Below, in pieces: positions 1 through 7,218 of a stretch of DNA of 45,216 nucleotides; within the stretch, counting starts at the first letter, position 1, and each line of letters begins with the position of its first letter. Origin of the DNA: Pedosphaera sp. (lineage in GTDB: Bacteria > Verrucomicrobiota > Verrucomicrobiia > Limisphaerales > SXQI01); assembly GCA_025359965.1 (NCBI GenBank), contig JANYDC010000106.1, positions 1 to 45,216 of the forward strand. Reading direction: 5' to 3'. The translations under genes and the position numbers were made by a program. The notes beneath the pieces were generated by a model that saw only the letters and a program-made list of their open reading frames with translations, was not told where the DNA came from and made no database searches.

Positions 1-1
1 G

Positions 2-175
2 GAGGAGGAAAAGGGAAAGCTCGTTTGGTCCTTTGACATTGCCACTCCCGGCGACAAGGACATCACCGAGGTTCAGGTCGATGCCATGACCGGGGAAGTG
101 GTTAGCGTGGAAAAAGAAACGCCCGAAGACCAAAAGAAGGAAAAGAGCGAAAAAGAGGATGCGGACAAGAAATAA
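2..175 (+). CDS. PepSY-like domain protein, C-terminal fragment
   Basis: Only the last 57 codons are in the window; the gene begins to the left of it. The readable part contains the pattern W-S-F-D-I then D-I-T-E-V-Q-V-D-A-M-T-G-E-V-V, which is the typical beta-strand end of a PepSY (peptidase propeptide/YpeB) domain, followed by a tail very rich in Glu, Asp and Lys. PepSY proteins are usually exported and are thought to bind or inhibit peptidases or sense envelope conditions; they are often encoded next to a two-component system. That fits the response-regulator remnant starting about 100 bases downstream on the same strand. The signal peptide cannot be seen, and the exact subfamily is not certain. 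Confidence 0.6.
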   Translation, partial: EEEKGKLVWSFDIATPGDKDITEVQVDAMTGEVVSVEKETPEDQKKEKSEKEDADKK

Positions 176-198
176 TGGTTTTTGAAGGCATCCTACCG

Positions 199-221
199 GA
201 CGCCAAGCCAACCTTGGCGTC
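199..221 (+). terminator. Hairpin downstream of the PepSY-like gene
   Basis: A perfect 9-bp inverted repeat (GACGCCAAG / CTTGGCGTC) with a 5-base loop begins 23 bases after the stop codon of the PepSY-like gene. There is no T-tract behind it, so it is either a weak intrinsic terminator or an mRNA 3' stabilising hairpin. Confidence 0.45.
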
Positions 222-277
222 AGTGGCATGCGGGACTTGTCTCGAAGGCCTGAAGCTGCTTTTCTCCTGTTAGATTG

Positions 278-522
278 ATGCGTGTGCTTTTGGTTGAAGG
301 CTCCGAGCGTCTCTAGCGTTGGGTCGGTTCCGGTTTGAAAAAATCCGGTTGCGCCGTGGACACAGCCAAGGATGGCACCGAGGGCCTGTGGCTGGCCCAG
401 TCGAATGACTACGATGTCATTGTGCTAGATATCATGCTGCCTGGGCTCGACGGACTCGCTGTATTGGAACGGTTACGCAAAGCCAACTGAAACACGCACG
501 TCCTGCTCCTTACGGCCAAAGG
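278..522 (+). pseudogene. OmpR-type response regulator, broken by two stops and truncated
   Basis: Reading from the ATG at 278 gives a clear receiver-domain start (M-R-V-L-L-V-E-G-S-E-R-L), a stop codon at 314-316, then uninterrupted receiver sequence including the phosphoacceptor stretch D-V-I-V-L-D-I-M-L-P-G and the L-L-L-T-A-K beta-4 end. A second in-frame stop lies at 488-490. The second acidic residue of the usual E-D pair is Gly here. The frame ends at about 520, where the sequence switches into a transposase remnant on the opposite strand, so the rest of the receiver, the DNA-binding domain and any partner histidine kinase are gone. Functional relatives pair with a sensor kinase and often with a PepSY protein like the one just upstream. 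The decay is read directly from the sequence; the original pathway is inference. Confidence 0.75.
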
Positions 523-697
523 CTTTCTTCGACGAGTAAAGAAGTCCGGCCGCCAGCCCCAGCTCCTTGGCAACCACCCCGGCGGACTTGCCGCTGGAGA
601 GCCAGTTTTTGACGGCCCCGCTTTTAAAGGTGTCATCAAATTTGCGCCGGGCTTGGCGGGTTTAGATTGCAGGCTCAGACTGTTTCACGGGTTTCAT
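520..697 (-). mobile_element. Remnant of an IS3-type transposase OrfA (N-terminal part)
   Basis: Translating the minus strand from an ATG at 697 gives M-K-P-V-K-Q-S-E-P-A-I, a stop at 662-664, then a helix-turn-helix segment with R-R-K-F-D-D-T-F-K, W-L-S-S-G-K-S-A and V-V-A-K-E-L-G-L-A-A-G-L-L-Y. This is the hallmark of the small HTH protein (OrfA) of IS3-like elements. Only about 60 codons remain, with one internal stop, and no OrfB or clear terminal repeats are visible. Its end abuts the broken response regulator, which suggests that an insertion followed by deletion killed that gene. Confidence 0.65.
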
Positions 698-813
698 CGG
701 ATCAGTGTTTCGACCTAATCACTGTCCGTCAATTCGGGGCAACCCCATATCTTGAATTGCAAACGCGAAGGAAACCTGCGTAGCTAGGAATCAACACTAA
801 CCAGGAGTTTAAT

Positions 814-909
814 ATGGCCAAAGGAAACAACAGTCAGAAAAAAGAAATCAAAAAGAAGAAGAAAGAGAAACCCAAGGCCGCGCCTCCCGTTTCCCGGAAG
901 AGCGCCTGA
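814..909 (+). CDS. 31-residue lysine-rich small protein
   Basis: A short ORF of 31 codons starts with M-A-K-G-N-N-S-Q-K-K-E, continues with a run of Lys/Glu and ends with P-P-V-S-R-K-S-A. It has the best Shine-Dalgarno in this part of the window: AGGAG at 803-807, six bases before the ATG. Almost no other gene here has one. Small Lys-rich proteins with a similar start occur as uncharacterised proteins in other bacteria, as far as I recall. The composition suggests binding to nucleic acid or the ribosome, but that is only a guess. No partner gene is evident: a transposase scrap lies upstream and lpxI is 160 bases downstream. Confidence 0.5.
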   Translation: MAKGNNSQKKEIKKKKKEKPKAAPPVSRKSA

Positions 910-1069
910 CGGATCGCCTGAAAACCGGTAGACGGTTCATCGCACCTGAAATCAGCAATGATTTCAATGGGCTGCTGGTGCTGCCTGATTCTCATCGGGC
1001 AGCGCTGATAGGTCGCTCTCAGCCGCCCTTGCGGAGCGGGGTGGATATCAGCAAGAATAAGGCAATCGA

Positions 1070-1942
1070 ATGAACAACCTACTCCCAGCCGAGCAGATAC
1101 AGGATTGGAACCAGCCGATTCCGGTGTTGGATACTTTGGGCATTATCGCAGGAAGCCGCACTTTGCCTTTTATTTGTGCGGAGGAGGCTCGCAGCAAGGG
1201 AGCCAAGCGGATTGTGGCGGTGGCGTTTGAGGGCGAGACTGATCCAGAGTTGGCTAAACTCGTCGACGACATCGTCTGGCTGCGGGTGGGGCAGTTAGGC
1301 AAAATGATTGATGCATTCACTTCACGCGAGGTTCACCACTGCATTATGGCGGGGCAAATTGCGCCCAAGAACCTATTTGATTTCAGGCCGGACATGCGAA
1401 CGATGGGGGTTCTGCTGCGGCTCAAGGAAAAGAATGCGCACACTATTTTCGGGGCGATCGGAGATGAGCTGGCCAAGGATGGGGTCCAGCTGATTTCAGC
1501 GGTTCCCTGGTTGAAGGCACACATGCCGCCGAACGGGTTTCGTATGGGATCAAAACTGACCAATTCAGAGGAGGAGGATGTTCGGTATGCCCTCAAGACG
1601 GCCAAGGCGGTGGCAACTTTGGAAATCGGCCAAACGGTGGTGGTGCGGGATCAAACTGTGCTCGCCGTGGAAGCGTTTGAGGGAACCGATGCCTGCCTAA
1701 CACGCGGAGGCGAGCTGGCCAAGAAGAAGGATGCAGTTGCAGGGAAGGTTGCAAGGAAAAAGCACGATCTGCGGTTTGATCTGCCCTGCTTTGGGCTGCG
1801 CACGATCCAGACGTGTGCCGACCATGGCATTCGAGTGCTGGCAGTCGAGGCCTGCCGCAGCGTATTGTTGGACTCGGGCGAGGCGGCAAGGCTGTGCCAA
1901 AAAACGGGCGTTACCGTTTTGGCGGCAAATGTCGAGGAGTGA
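1070..1942 (+). CDS. lpxI: UDP-2,3-diacylglucosamine pyrophosphohydrolase LpxI
   Basis: LpxI cleaves UDP-2,3-diacylglucosamine to lipid X and UMP in lipid A synthesis; it replaces the unrelated LpxH in many bacteria. The 290-residue protein has the family layout: an N-terminal Rossmann-like part opening with L-G-I-I-A-G-S-R-T-L-P and A-V-A-F-E-G-E-T, the central K-N-L-F-D-F-R-P-D and G-D-E-L-A-K-D-G-V-Q-L segments, and the C-terminal half (I-G-Q-T-V-V-V-R-D, V-E-A-F-E-G-T-D, C-L-T-R-G-G, F-D-L-P-C-F-G-L-R-T-I). The length is normal for the family. The ATG at 1070 is the only start that keeps the N-terminal motif; AAGG about 8 bases upstream may serve as a weak ribosome site. The gene stands alone, with no other lpx gene in the window, and faces the GbsR-type regulator convergently. 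It indicates a lipid A-containing outer membrane. Confidence 0.93.
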   Translation: MNNLLPAEQIQDWNQPIPVLDTLGIIAGSRTLPFICAEEARSKGAKRIVAVAFEGETDPELAKLVDDIVWLRVGQLGKMIDAFTSREVHHCIMAGQIAPKNLFDFRPDMRTMGVLLRLKEKNAHTIFGAIGDELAKDGVQLISAVPWLKAHMPPNGFRMGSKLTNSEEEDVRYALKTAKAVATLEIGQTVVVRDQTVLAVEAFEGTDACLTRGGELAKKKDAVAGKVARKKHDLRFDLPCFGLRTIQTCADHGIRVLAVEACRSVLLDSGEAARLCQKTGVTVLAANVEE

Positions 1943-1959
1943 TCACCAGTTGAATTCAT

Positions 1960-1994
1960 CCCAAACCCTGGTCAAGCGACGGGCTGGGTTTGGG
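1960..1994 (+). terminator. Inverted repeat between convergent genes
   Basis: CCCAAACCC at 1960-1968 pairs perfectly with GGGTTTGGG at 1986-1994 around a 17-base loop and is followed by TTCTTC. It starts 18 bases after the lpxI stop, in a 237-base gap between convergent genes, so it may act as a terminator for one or both strands. The loop is long and the T-tract poor. Confidence 0.4.
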
Positions 1995-2179
1995 TTCTTC
2001 TGCGGGTCTCCGAGGCGGTTGACCGAGGGAACCAAAGCCAACGTCTCGCCCGTGCGGGCACGTCTGACAGAAGTGGGTTTTTCGGCAACGAGGGGCGCAA
2101 TCCAAGCGACATGGAACAGGTTTGCTTTCATATTATTTCTTTCATTTCCGTTCAAACAGAAATCTGGTCTCAAAAAAAA

Positions 2180-2698
2180 TCAACGACCGAACATCTTGTC
2201 CGTGCCACGGAGCAGCTTCCCTAAAGCCTGAGTGGGCAATCGGCGGACAATGTCATACCAGGAGTTGGTGGTGCGGAAAAAATCACGCAGGGCTTCCAAA
2301 CGTTGAATCGTCACTGCTGATTCATTAGGGGCTTTCCCTGCTTCAATCAGGCAATCGTTGAGAAACATTAGCGTTGGATCGACTTCACGCTTCTTTCGCT
2401 CATCCAAAACGATGCGAAAAAGTTCCCAAACATCGTGAAGAGACTCAAAATGATCGCGTTTATCGCCCATCACGTGAACCATCCGAACGATCCCCCACCC
2501 TTGCAATTCCTTGACGCTGTTGCTGACGTTGGAACGGGCCACCTGCAAGGTTTCGGCAATATCCTCGGCGTGGATGGGCTTGGCCGAGATGTAGAGCAGC
2601 GCGTGTACCTGGGCAATGGTGCGGTTGATGCCCCAACGCGAGCCCATCTCCCCCCAGTGGAGGATGAATCGTTGCTGGATTGGTGTCAGTTGCGGCAT
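2180..2698 (-). CDS. GbsR/MarR-family transcriptional regulator
   Basis: A protein of about 172 residues starting M-P-Q-L-T-P-I-Q-Q-R-F-I-L-H-W-G-E-M-G-S-R-W-G-I-N-R-T. The W-G-E-M-G opening, the winged helix (H-A-E-D-I-A-E-T-L-Q-V-A-R-S-N-V-S-N-S-V-K-E-L) and the following wing with V-H-V-M-G-D-K-R-D-H-F-E are typical of the GbsR-like branch of MarR proteins, some of which control glycine-betaine or choline genes. The ORF stays open upstream to 2833, but the ATG at 2698 matches the family start, has GAGAG 8 bases before it, and lies just behind a good promoter. No betaine gene is nearby, so the target is unknown. It lies 70 bases downstream of the helicase gene but seems to have its own promoter. 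Confidence 0.85.
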   Translation of the reverse strand: MPQLTPIQQRFILHWGEMGSRWGINRTIAQVHALLYISAKPIHAEDIAETLQVARSNVSNSVKELQGWGIVRMVHVMGDKRDHFESLHDVWELFRIVLDERKKREVDPTLMFLNDCLIEAGKAPNESAVTIQRLEALRDFFRTTNSWYDIVRRLPTQALGKLLRGTDKMFGR

Positions 2699-2711
2699 GG
2701 CTAGTTCTCTC

Positions 2712-2752
2712 GTTACAGAAATAACTAAACCATCAGTTGTCATGCTTGTCAA
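2712..2752 (-). promoter_or_regulatory. Sigma-70-type promoter with overlapping dyad before the GbsR-like gene
   Basis: On the minus strand, TTGACA (2752-2747) is followed after 17 bases by TTTAGT (2729-2724), which would start transcription near 2717 and give a leader of about 19 bases. A perfect 4-6-4 dyad, GTTA-N6-TAAC at 2712-2725, covers the -10 edge and start site. MarR-type regulators often repress themselves through such overlapping dyads; autoregulation here is inference. Confidence 0.5.
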
Positions 2753-2768
2753 GGCAGGGTCTGGCATC

Positions 2769-5117
2769 CTACTTGGAGGGATTGTTGCGCCAAAATGCCT
2801 CCAGATCAGCATTCCAATCCGACTGGCGGCCAATCCATCTCACCTCCCAATGAGGGGGCATAAGTTCGCGATAGCGGGACTCGGACCAGCGGTCATCGAT
2901 TAAGAGGACAGCGCCACGATCCGTCTCGGAGCGAATGACTCTTCCGACTGCCTGCAAGACACGGTTTAAGCCGGGGAAGACGTAGGCGAAGGCGAATCCA
3001 TCGCGGGATGTCCTGTCGAATTGGCGTCGCATAACTTCTCGCTCAAGGCCAACCATGGGCAGACCGACACCAACGACTACAGCGCCAATTAAGTTTTCAC
3101 CCACTAAATCGATGGCCTCGGCAAATTGGCCACCCATGACCACCCAGCCGAGCAGAGTACGGCCGGGCCGCGGTTGGCGAAACTCCTCTAAGAATTCTTG
3201 CCGGTCAGTTTCACTCATGTCCGAGCTTTGGACAATGTGTTCGGCTCCGCTTAGGAGAGGTTGGGCAATGTTGCGCACCAATTCCAAATAAGCGTAAGAG
3301 GGAAAGAACAATAAGTAGTGACCGGGGCAGCCGCTGGTAAAAGCGACCAAGGTTTGGGCCACACATTCGGCGGAATTTTCGCGGTTCTTCCATTTGGTGG
3401 AAATGCGTTCGTGGATGAGCAAGTGAAGATCGGCCGAGTTGAACGGGGACGGAAGCTGCAACAACAGATCCACCGACTGCCCTCCGAGCATCTCCTGAAA
3501 ATAAGCTGAAGGAGATAACGTGGCAGAAAAAAACACTGCCGCCGTGGAGCGTTTGAGCATCTCGCCCAGCAGGCGTCCAGGATGCAGGCAAAGCACCTGA
3601 AGAATCCGTTCTGTGCCATCCGCATGGCACAGAAGTGCAAAATCGCTCTCGGCACGCTCGACGGCACGCAGGAAAGACTGCATCGCAAAATAGCACTGGA
3701 GTAGACTTTCGCGGCATGCGGACATCTGGTTGGTGGCCAGCCATGCCTCAGAACTTTCAACGGCCGTTTCGAGCAGACGGATCAAGATTTCATCCGGCTT
3801 GGCCTTGTCCAAATCCACCTGCTGGGCATCGCGATGGGGTTCGATCTTTCTCAAGCGACTTGCAGCGGACTGAAGGGCTTTGGCCAGAGAGGGCAGCAGA
3901 GATGCGCATTGTTCCGCGGCTTCTTGTAAAGCGGCGGAAGAAAGGGTTGCGGAAAACATGTCGCGCGCGCGATCCACGAGGTTGTGGGCTTCATCGATCA
4001 GGAACACATACTTCCCCTGCTCTTCCTCAAAGCATTGGCGAAGGGAAGCAGCAGGGTCGAAGGCATAATTGTAATCGCCAATCAGCACATCAGCCCAAGG
4101 CAAGAGATCTAGGGCGAATTCAGCCGGACAAAGATGGTGTTTTTCGGCGAGGCGAAGGACGGTTTCACGAGTCCAATCGTCTACGACAAAAGCGTCGCGG
4201 AAGGCGTCGTGCCAGCGATCATAGTATCCTATCAATCGTGTGCAACGAGCCGGATCGCAGGCCACTCCCTGCTGCTGACAGACGCGACTGCGTGCCGACA
4301 GGGTCAGACTCCGACAGCGGAGCCCCGTGCCGGCCAAATCACGCAGGGCGCTTTCAGCCACAGACTGCCCGCTGATTTTGGCGGTGAGATAGAATATCTT
4401 ATCAATAGGTTGACGTGCCGAGGCTTTGAAGGTGGGGAAAAGTACGGAGATGGTTTTACCGATCCCGGTAGGGGCCTCGGCGAACAAGCGCTTTCCATTT
4501 GTGAGCGCCTTGAAGACTTCAACGGCAAGACGGCGTTGGCCGACGCGGTACTGCGGGTAGGGAAAAACCAATTGATCCAATGAGGCGCGGTGAATCTGCT
4601 GCCAGCGCAATCGCTCCGAGGCCCACGGCAAATACGCGTCTATTAAATGAATCCACCATTGAGTGAGACTCTCGAGATCGCCGCGTACCTGAAAAGAGAT
4701 GGTGTGCTGGGAATCAAGCTCCAGATAGGTGAGTTGCAAATCCACCTCGGGCCAATAGCGTTGGATGGAGAGAATGGCGGCGTAAGAACGTGCCTGCGCC
4801 CAATGGAGATCTTTGGGATTGCCGCTCCAGGGTTCCTGAACAGTTTTGATTTCTTCAATCAGTGGACGGCTCTCGCGCATCCAAAGGCCATCGATTCGAC
4901 CCTGCACGCGAAGGATGAAAGATTCCGCTTCATGATCAAACACGACTGGCACCTCGGCCTCGTATCCAGCAGGACGTGATTTTTGGATTTTTTGATGTCC
5001 TCTGGTCCCAACCACCATACGATCACTTGCGACGAATCGGCTGCCTCGCAGAAGATCGCCACGCAGGAGCATGAATTCGATTAAGTCTCGAACGGAAATG
5101 GTAAAAACAGGCTTCAT
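2769..5117 (-). CDS. DinG/Rad3-type Fe-S DNA helicase with N-terminal PD-(D/E)XK-like nuclease domain
   Basis: A superfamily 2 helicase of the XPD/DinG group. Walker A is A-P-T-G-I-G-K-T at about residue 217 and the DEAH box is in F-L-I-D-E-A-H-N-L at about 372. Four cysteines between them (in C-R-S-L, S-R-V-C, V-A-C-D, A-R-C-T) are the expected iron-sulfur ligands. The C-terminal motor motif is Q-A-V-G-R-V-I-R. The first 150 residues contain G-R-I-D-G and I-E-E-I-K-T, which fit a PD-(D/E)XK nuclease active site, as in helicase-nuclease fusions of this family. DinG-like helicases unwind 5'-3', often at R-loops or G-quadruplexes. The ATG at 5117 is chosen because family proteins begin just before 'T-I-S-V-R'; a GTG at 5132 overlapping the recO stop by one base is the alternative and would mean translational coupling. 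It is the last gene of the phoH-ybeY-recO run. Confidence 0.9.
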   Translation of the reverse strand: MKPVFTISVRDLIEFMLLRGDLLRGSRFVASDRMVVGTRGHQKIQKSRPAGYEAEVPVVFDHEAESFILRVQGRIDGLWMRESRPLIEEIKTVQEPWSGNPKDLHWAQARSYAAILSIQRYWPEVDLQLTYLELDSQHTISFQVRGDLESLTQWWIHLIDAYLPWASERLRWQQIHRASLDQLVFPYPQYRVGQRRLAVEVFKALTNGKRLFAEAPTGIGKTISVLFPTFKASARQPIDKIFYLTAKISGQSVAESALRDLAGTGLRCRSLTLSARSRVCQQQGVACDPARCTRLIGYYDRWHDAFRDAFVVDDWTRETVLRLAEKHHLCPAEFALDLLPWADVLIGDYNYAFDPAASLRQCFEEEQGKYVFLIDEAHNLVDRARDMFSATLSSAALQEAAEQCASLLPSLAKALQSAASRLRKIEPHRDAQQVDLDKAKPDEILIRLLETAVESSEAWLATNQMSACRESLLQCYFAMQSFLRAVERAESDFALLCHADGTERILQVLCLHPGRLLGEMLKRSTAAVFFSATLSPSAYFQEMLGGQSVDLLLQLPSPFNSADLHLLIHERISTKWKNRENSAECVAQTLVAFTSGCPGHYLLFFPSYAYLELVRNIAQPLLSGAEHIVQSSDMSETDRQEFLEEFRQPRPGRTLLGWVVMGGQFAEAIDLVGENLIGAVVVGVGLPMVGLEREVMRRQFDRTSRDGFAFAYVFPGLNRVLQAVGRVIRSETDRGAVLLIDDRWSESRYRELMPPHWEVRWIGRQSDWNADLEAFWRNNPSK

Positions 5118-5131
5118 GGACTGGTTTGTCA

Positions 5132-5770
5132 CTAAACCAGAAGGGCCTCAGCACGATGCTTGGGCTGGTGTTCCATATGCCGCTCCATGAAGACTCCGAG
5201 GCGTTTGGCAAAATCTGCGGCTCCGGGCGGAGCCTGCGCGGGATCAAGCGATTGCCACTCAGTCCTCCCCAGCCAATCGGCCAGGATGCGGACGTCTTCA
5301 GTGATTCGAGGGGAATTCATAGGAGGACTCAGACCAAGCAGATCCAAGGCGCGCCATTCAAAGGCAAGGATGTTCAATGGGCTGGGCGGTCTTGACGGAA
5401 GGACCGAAAGGAAACCAGACAAAAGCTCAAAGAATTCGGGGATGGGTGTGTCATGTTCGGTGGTCACGCGGATAAAATCCGCAGCGTAGGCGGCCTGTCT
5501 CAACCATTGAAAATCGCGACTCAATCCCTCTCGCGGTTCGATCAATTGCACCTCCTTGAGGGTGTGCAGTTGGGAATGCTTGCCGCGCACCATGGCAAAT
5601 TCACAGAGGTAATAAAGATCAAGAAGTCCGGCAAAGGAGGATTTGGGTTTACGGGCACCTTTGGCCACGGTATCGACGCGGCCAAAATCACGGCTCAGCC
5701 AGCGGATGATCAGACTGGAATCCGTCAACGGTTGTATGCCAGTAACAATGCCGATGGAGGACTCATCCAT
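5132..5770 (-). CDS. recO: DNA repair protein RecO
   Basis: RecO loads RecA with RecR and anneals SSB-coated strands in recombinational gap repair. The 212-residue protein starts with an OB-fold typical of RecO: T-G-I-Q-P-L-T-D-S-S-L-I-I-R-W-L-S-R-D-F-G-R, then V-A-K-G-A-R-K-P-K-S and L-L-D-L-Y-Y. The helical C-terminal part follows (A-A-Y-A-A-D-F-I, F-E-W-R-A-L-D-L-L-G-L-S-P). The zinc-finger cysteines found in some RecO proteins are absent. It is slightly shorter than the usual 230-260 residues. Its ATG overlaps the ybeY stop by one base (TAATG) and its TAG lies next to the helicase start, so the four genes are probably one transcript with coupled translation. Confidence 0.9.
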   Translation of the reverse strand: MDESSIGIVTGIQPLTDSSLIIRWLSRDFGRVDTVAKGARKPKSSFAGLLDLYYLCEFAMVRGKHSQLHTLKEVQLIEPREGLSRDFQWLRQAAYAADFIRVTTEHDTPIPEFFELLSGFLSVLPSRPPSPLNILAFEWRALDLLGLSPPMNSPRITEDVRILADWLGRTEWQSLDPAQAPPGAADFAKRLGVFMERHMEHQPKHRAEALLV

Positions 5771-6279
5771 TATTGCGAGCGAGCTTTGAACTCCAGATTT
5801 TCAAATGGCAACCATTCCTCCAGACGGCGCACCAGCCTGTTCTCCTCCTTTTTCATGAGGCGGCGTAAGGCGGGAGAAAGATCATCAAACCCGCTCAAAT
5901 GGAGGACTCCATGCACGACATAACGTACCAATTCGCTGGCCGGGCTTGTGCCAAACTCTTGTGCTTGCTCAACGGCCACCGCCGGGCAAATGAGCAACTC
6001 GCCGCTCAGTTGATCTTCGCCCTCCGCCGGGTAGGCGAAGGTAATGACGTCGGTGGCGCCGGTGTGGTTGAGAAATTGCTGATTTGCCTTGGCCATCCGA
6101 TTCACTCCAAGAAGGGCAATCCCCAAAGAAGCCCGCTCGAGCTTGAGTTCATCCTTCACCAATTTCATGGAGAAATCATGAAGGACATCCGTGCGAAATT
6201 GAAAGACGCGCTGGCGATTGCTAACGACAACCTCAAGCGCAGATGCCTCCTTATCGCTGTTGGCCACGATGGTCTTCAT
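5770..6279 (-). CDS. ybeY: Endoribonuclease YbeY (rRNA maturation)
   Basis: YbeY is a metal-dependent RNase needed for 16S rRNA 3' maturation and 70S quality control. The 169-residue protein has the family signature N-H-T-G-A-T-D-V-I-T-F-A-Y-P (residues 71-84) and the metal-binding helix H-G-V-L-H-L-S-G-F-D-D (123-133). In the textbook motif (HGxLHLxGYDH) the last residue is His and completes the zinc triad; here it is Asp133. Asp can ligate metal, so the enzyme may still be active. The ATG at 6279 lies inside the 3' end of phoH (29-base overlap), and the stop overlaps the recO start. The phoH-ybeY pair is conserved widely in bacteria. Confidence 0.93.
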   Translation of the reverse strand: MKTIVANSDKEASALEVVVSNRQRVFQFRTDVLHDFSMKLVKDELKLERASLGIALLGVNRMAKANQQFLNHTGATDVITFAYPAEGEDQLSGELLICPAVAVEQAQEFGTSPASELVRYVVHGVLHLSGFDDLSPALRRLMKKEENRLVRRLEEWLPFENLEFKARSQ

Positions 6280-7210
6280 AGGCCCCTATAATTCTTTGCA
6301 CAAGTGGGTGGCGCACCACGTCGCGTTTTTGAAACTCAACGATGGAGATGCCTTCGACGCCTTGTAACGCGCGGGTTGCCTCGTGCAAACCAGAACGCCG
6401 TGAACCGGGAAGATCTACCTGGGAAGGATCGCCCGTGATGACCGCTTTGGAGCCATGGCCAAGACGTGTCAGGAACATGAACATTTGCTCCGTGGTAGTG
6501 TTCTGGGCTTCGTCCAAAATAATGAAGGCCTGGTTCAGCGTGCGGCCCCGCATGTAGGCCAGCGGAGCAATTTCCAAAATTCCGCGTTCAGTCATGCGGG
6601 CCAACTCCTCGCCGGGCAGCATGTCGTGGAGAGCATCCTGTAAAGGCCGCAGATAGGGAGCGATTTTCTCGTTGAGATCCCCAGGAAGAAACCCGAGAGC
6701 TTCACCTGCCTCCACAGCGGGACGTGTCAGTACAATGCGGGAAACCTTGTCATCCTTGAGTGCGGCCACCGCCATGGCCACGGCAAGGTAAGTCTTTCCA
6801 GTGCCGGCAGGACCAACGCCAAAAATCACATCATGGTTGCGGATTGCCTCCATATATTTTTTCTGGCCAACAGTTTTGGGACCGACTGAGGCTTTCTTGG
6901 CCGATGTGTGGATGCGCTCGGAGGCAAGACTGGCCAGCGCATCAACGCCATCGTGTTTCGCCACAGCGAGGGCATAGGCAAACTCACGGTTCCTCAAGGG
7001 AGTGCCGGCCTTCAAGCCTTTCTCCAAATGCTCGAATACCTTCTTCGCGCGCAGTACGGCGGATTCCTCGCCTTCCAGACGTATCCAGCCATCACGAGCA
7101 GTGGATTTGACCCCCAGCTCCTGCCCCAAGACAGCAAGATTTTGCGGCTCATTATTGAACAACTGTTGAGCGACGCGTGCATTTTCGTAATGAAGAGTTT
7201 CGGTATACAT
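6251..7210 (-). CDS. PhoH-family ATPase
   Basis: A PhoH-like protein of about 319 residues. The N-terminal part resembles a KH-like RNA-binding module (L-A-V-L-G-Q-E-L-G-V, W-I-R-L-E-G). The ATPase domain has Walker A G-P-A-G-T-G-K-T, the PhoH segment L-T-R-P-A-V-E-A-G-E-A-L-G-F-L-P-G-D-L, Walker B I-I-L-D-E-A-Q-N-T-T, and the sensor-like T-G-D-P-S-Q-V-D-L-P. PhoH proteins are cytoplasmic ATPases linked to RNA metabolism, and the conserved neighbour ybeY supports a role in rRNA handling. The frame is open to 7327, but that extension looks non-coding; the ATG at 7210 (M-Y-T-E-T-L-H-Y) fits the family start. No Shine-Dalgarno is visible. It is separated from the upstream HIT gene by 8 bases, so it probably shares its transcript. 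Confidence 0.93.
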   Translation of the reverse strand: MYTETLHYENARVAQQLFNNEPQNLAVLGQELGVKSTARDGWIRLEGEESAVLRAKKVFEHLEKGLKAGTPLRNREFAYALAVAKHDGVDALASLASERIHTSAKKASVGPKTVGQKKYMEAIRNHDVIFGVGPAGTGKTYLAVAMAVAALKDDKVSRIVLTRPAVEAGEALGFLPGDLNEKIAPYLRPLQDALHDMLPGEELARMTERGILEIAPLAYMRGRTLNQAFIILDEAQNTTTEQMFMFLTRLGHGSKAVITGDPSQVDLPGSRRSGLHEATRALQGVEGISIVEFQKRDVVRHPLVQRIIGAYEDHRGQQR

Positions 7211-7218
7211 GCGAGGAA

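Noticed and set aside
1943..2131. A 62-codon minus-strand ORF (from ATG 2131) between lpxI and the GbsR-like gene.
   Set aside because: No recognisable domain or ribosome site, and it runs through the inverted repeat at 1960-1994. It could be real, but the support is too thin.
3635..4375. Plus-strand 246-codon frame opposite the helicase gene.
   Set aside because: Arg/Pro-rich shadow translation antisense to a gene with all helicase motifs.
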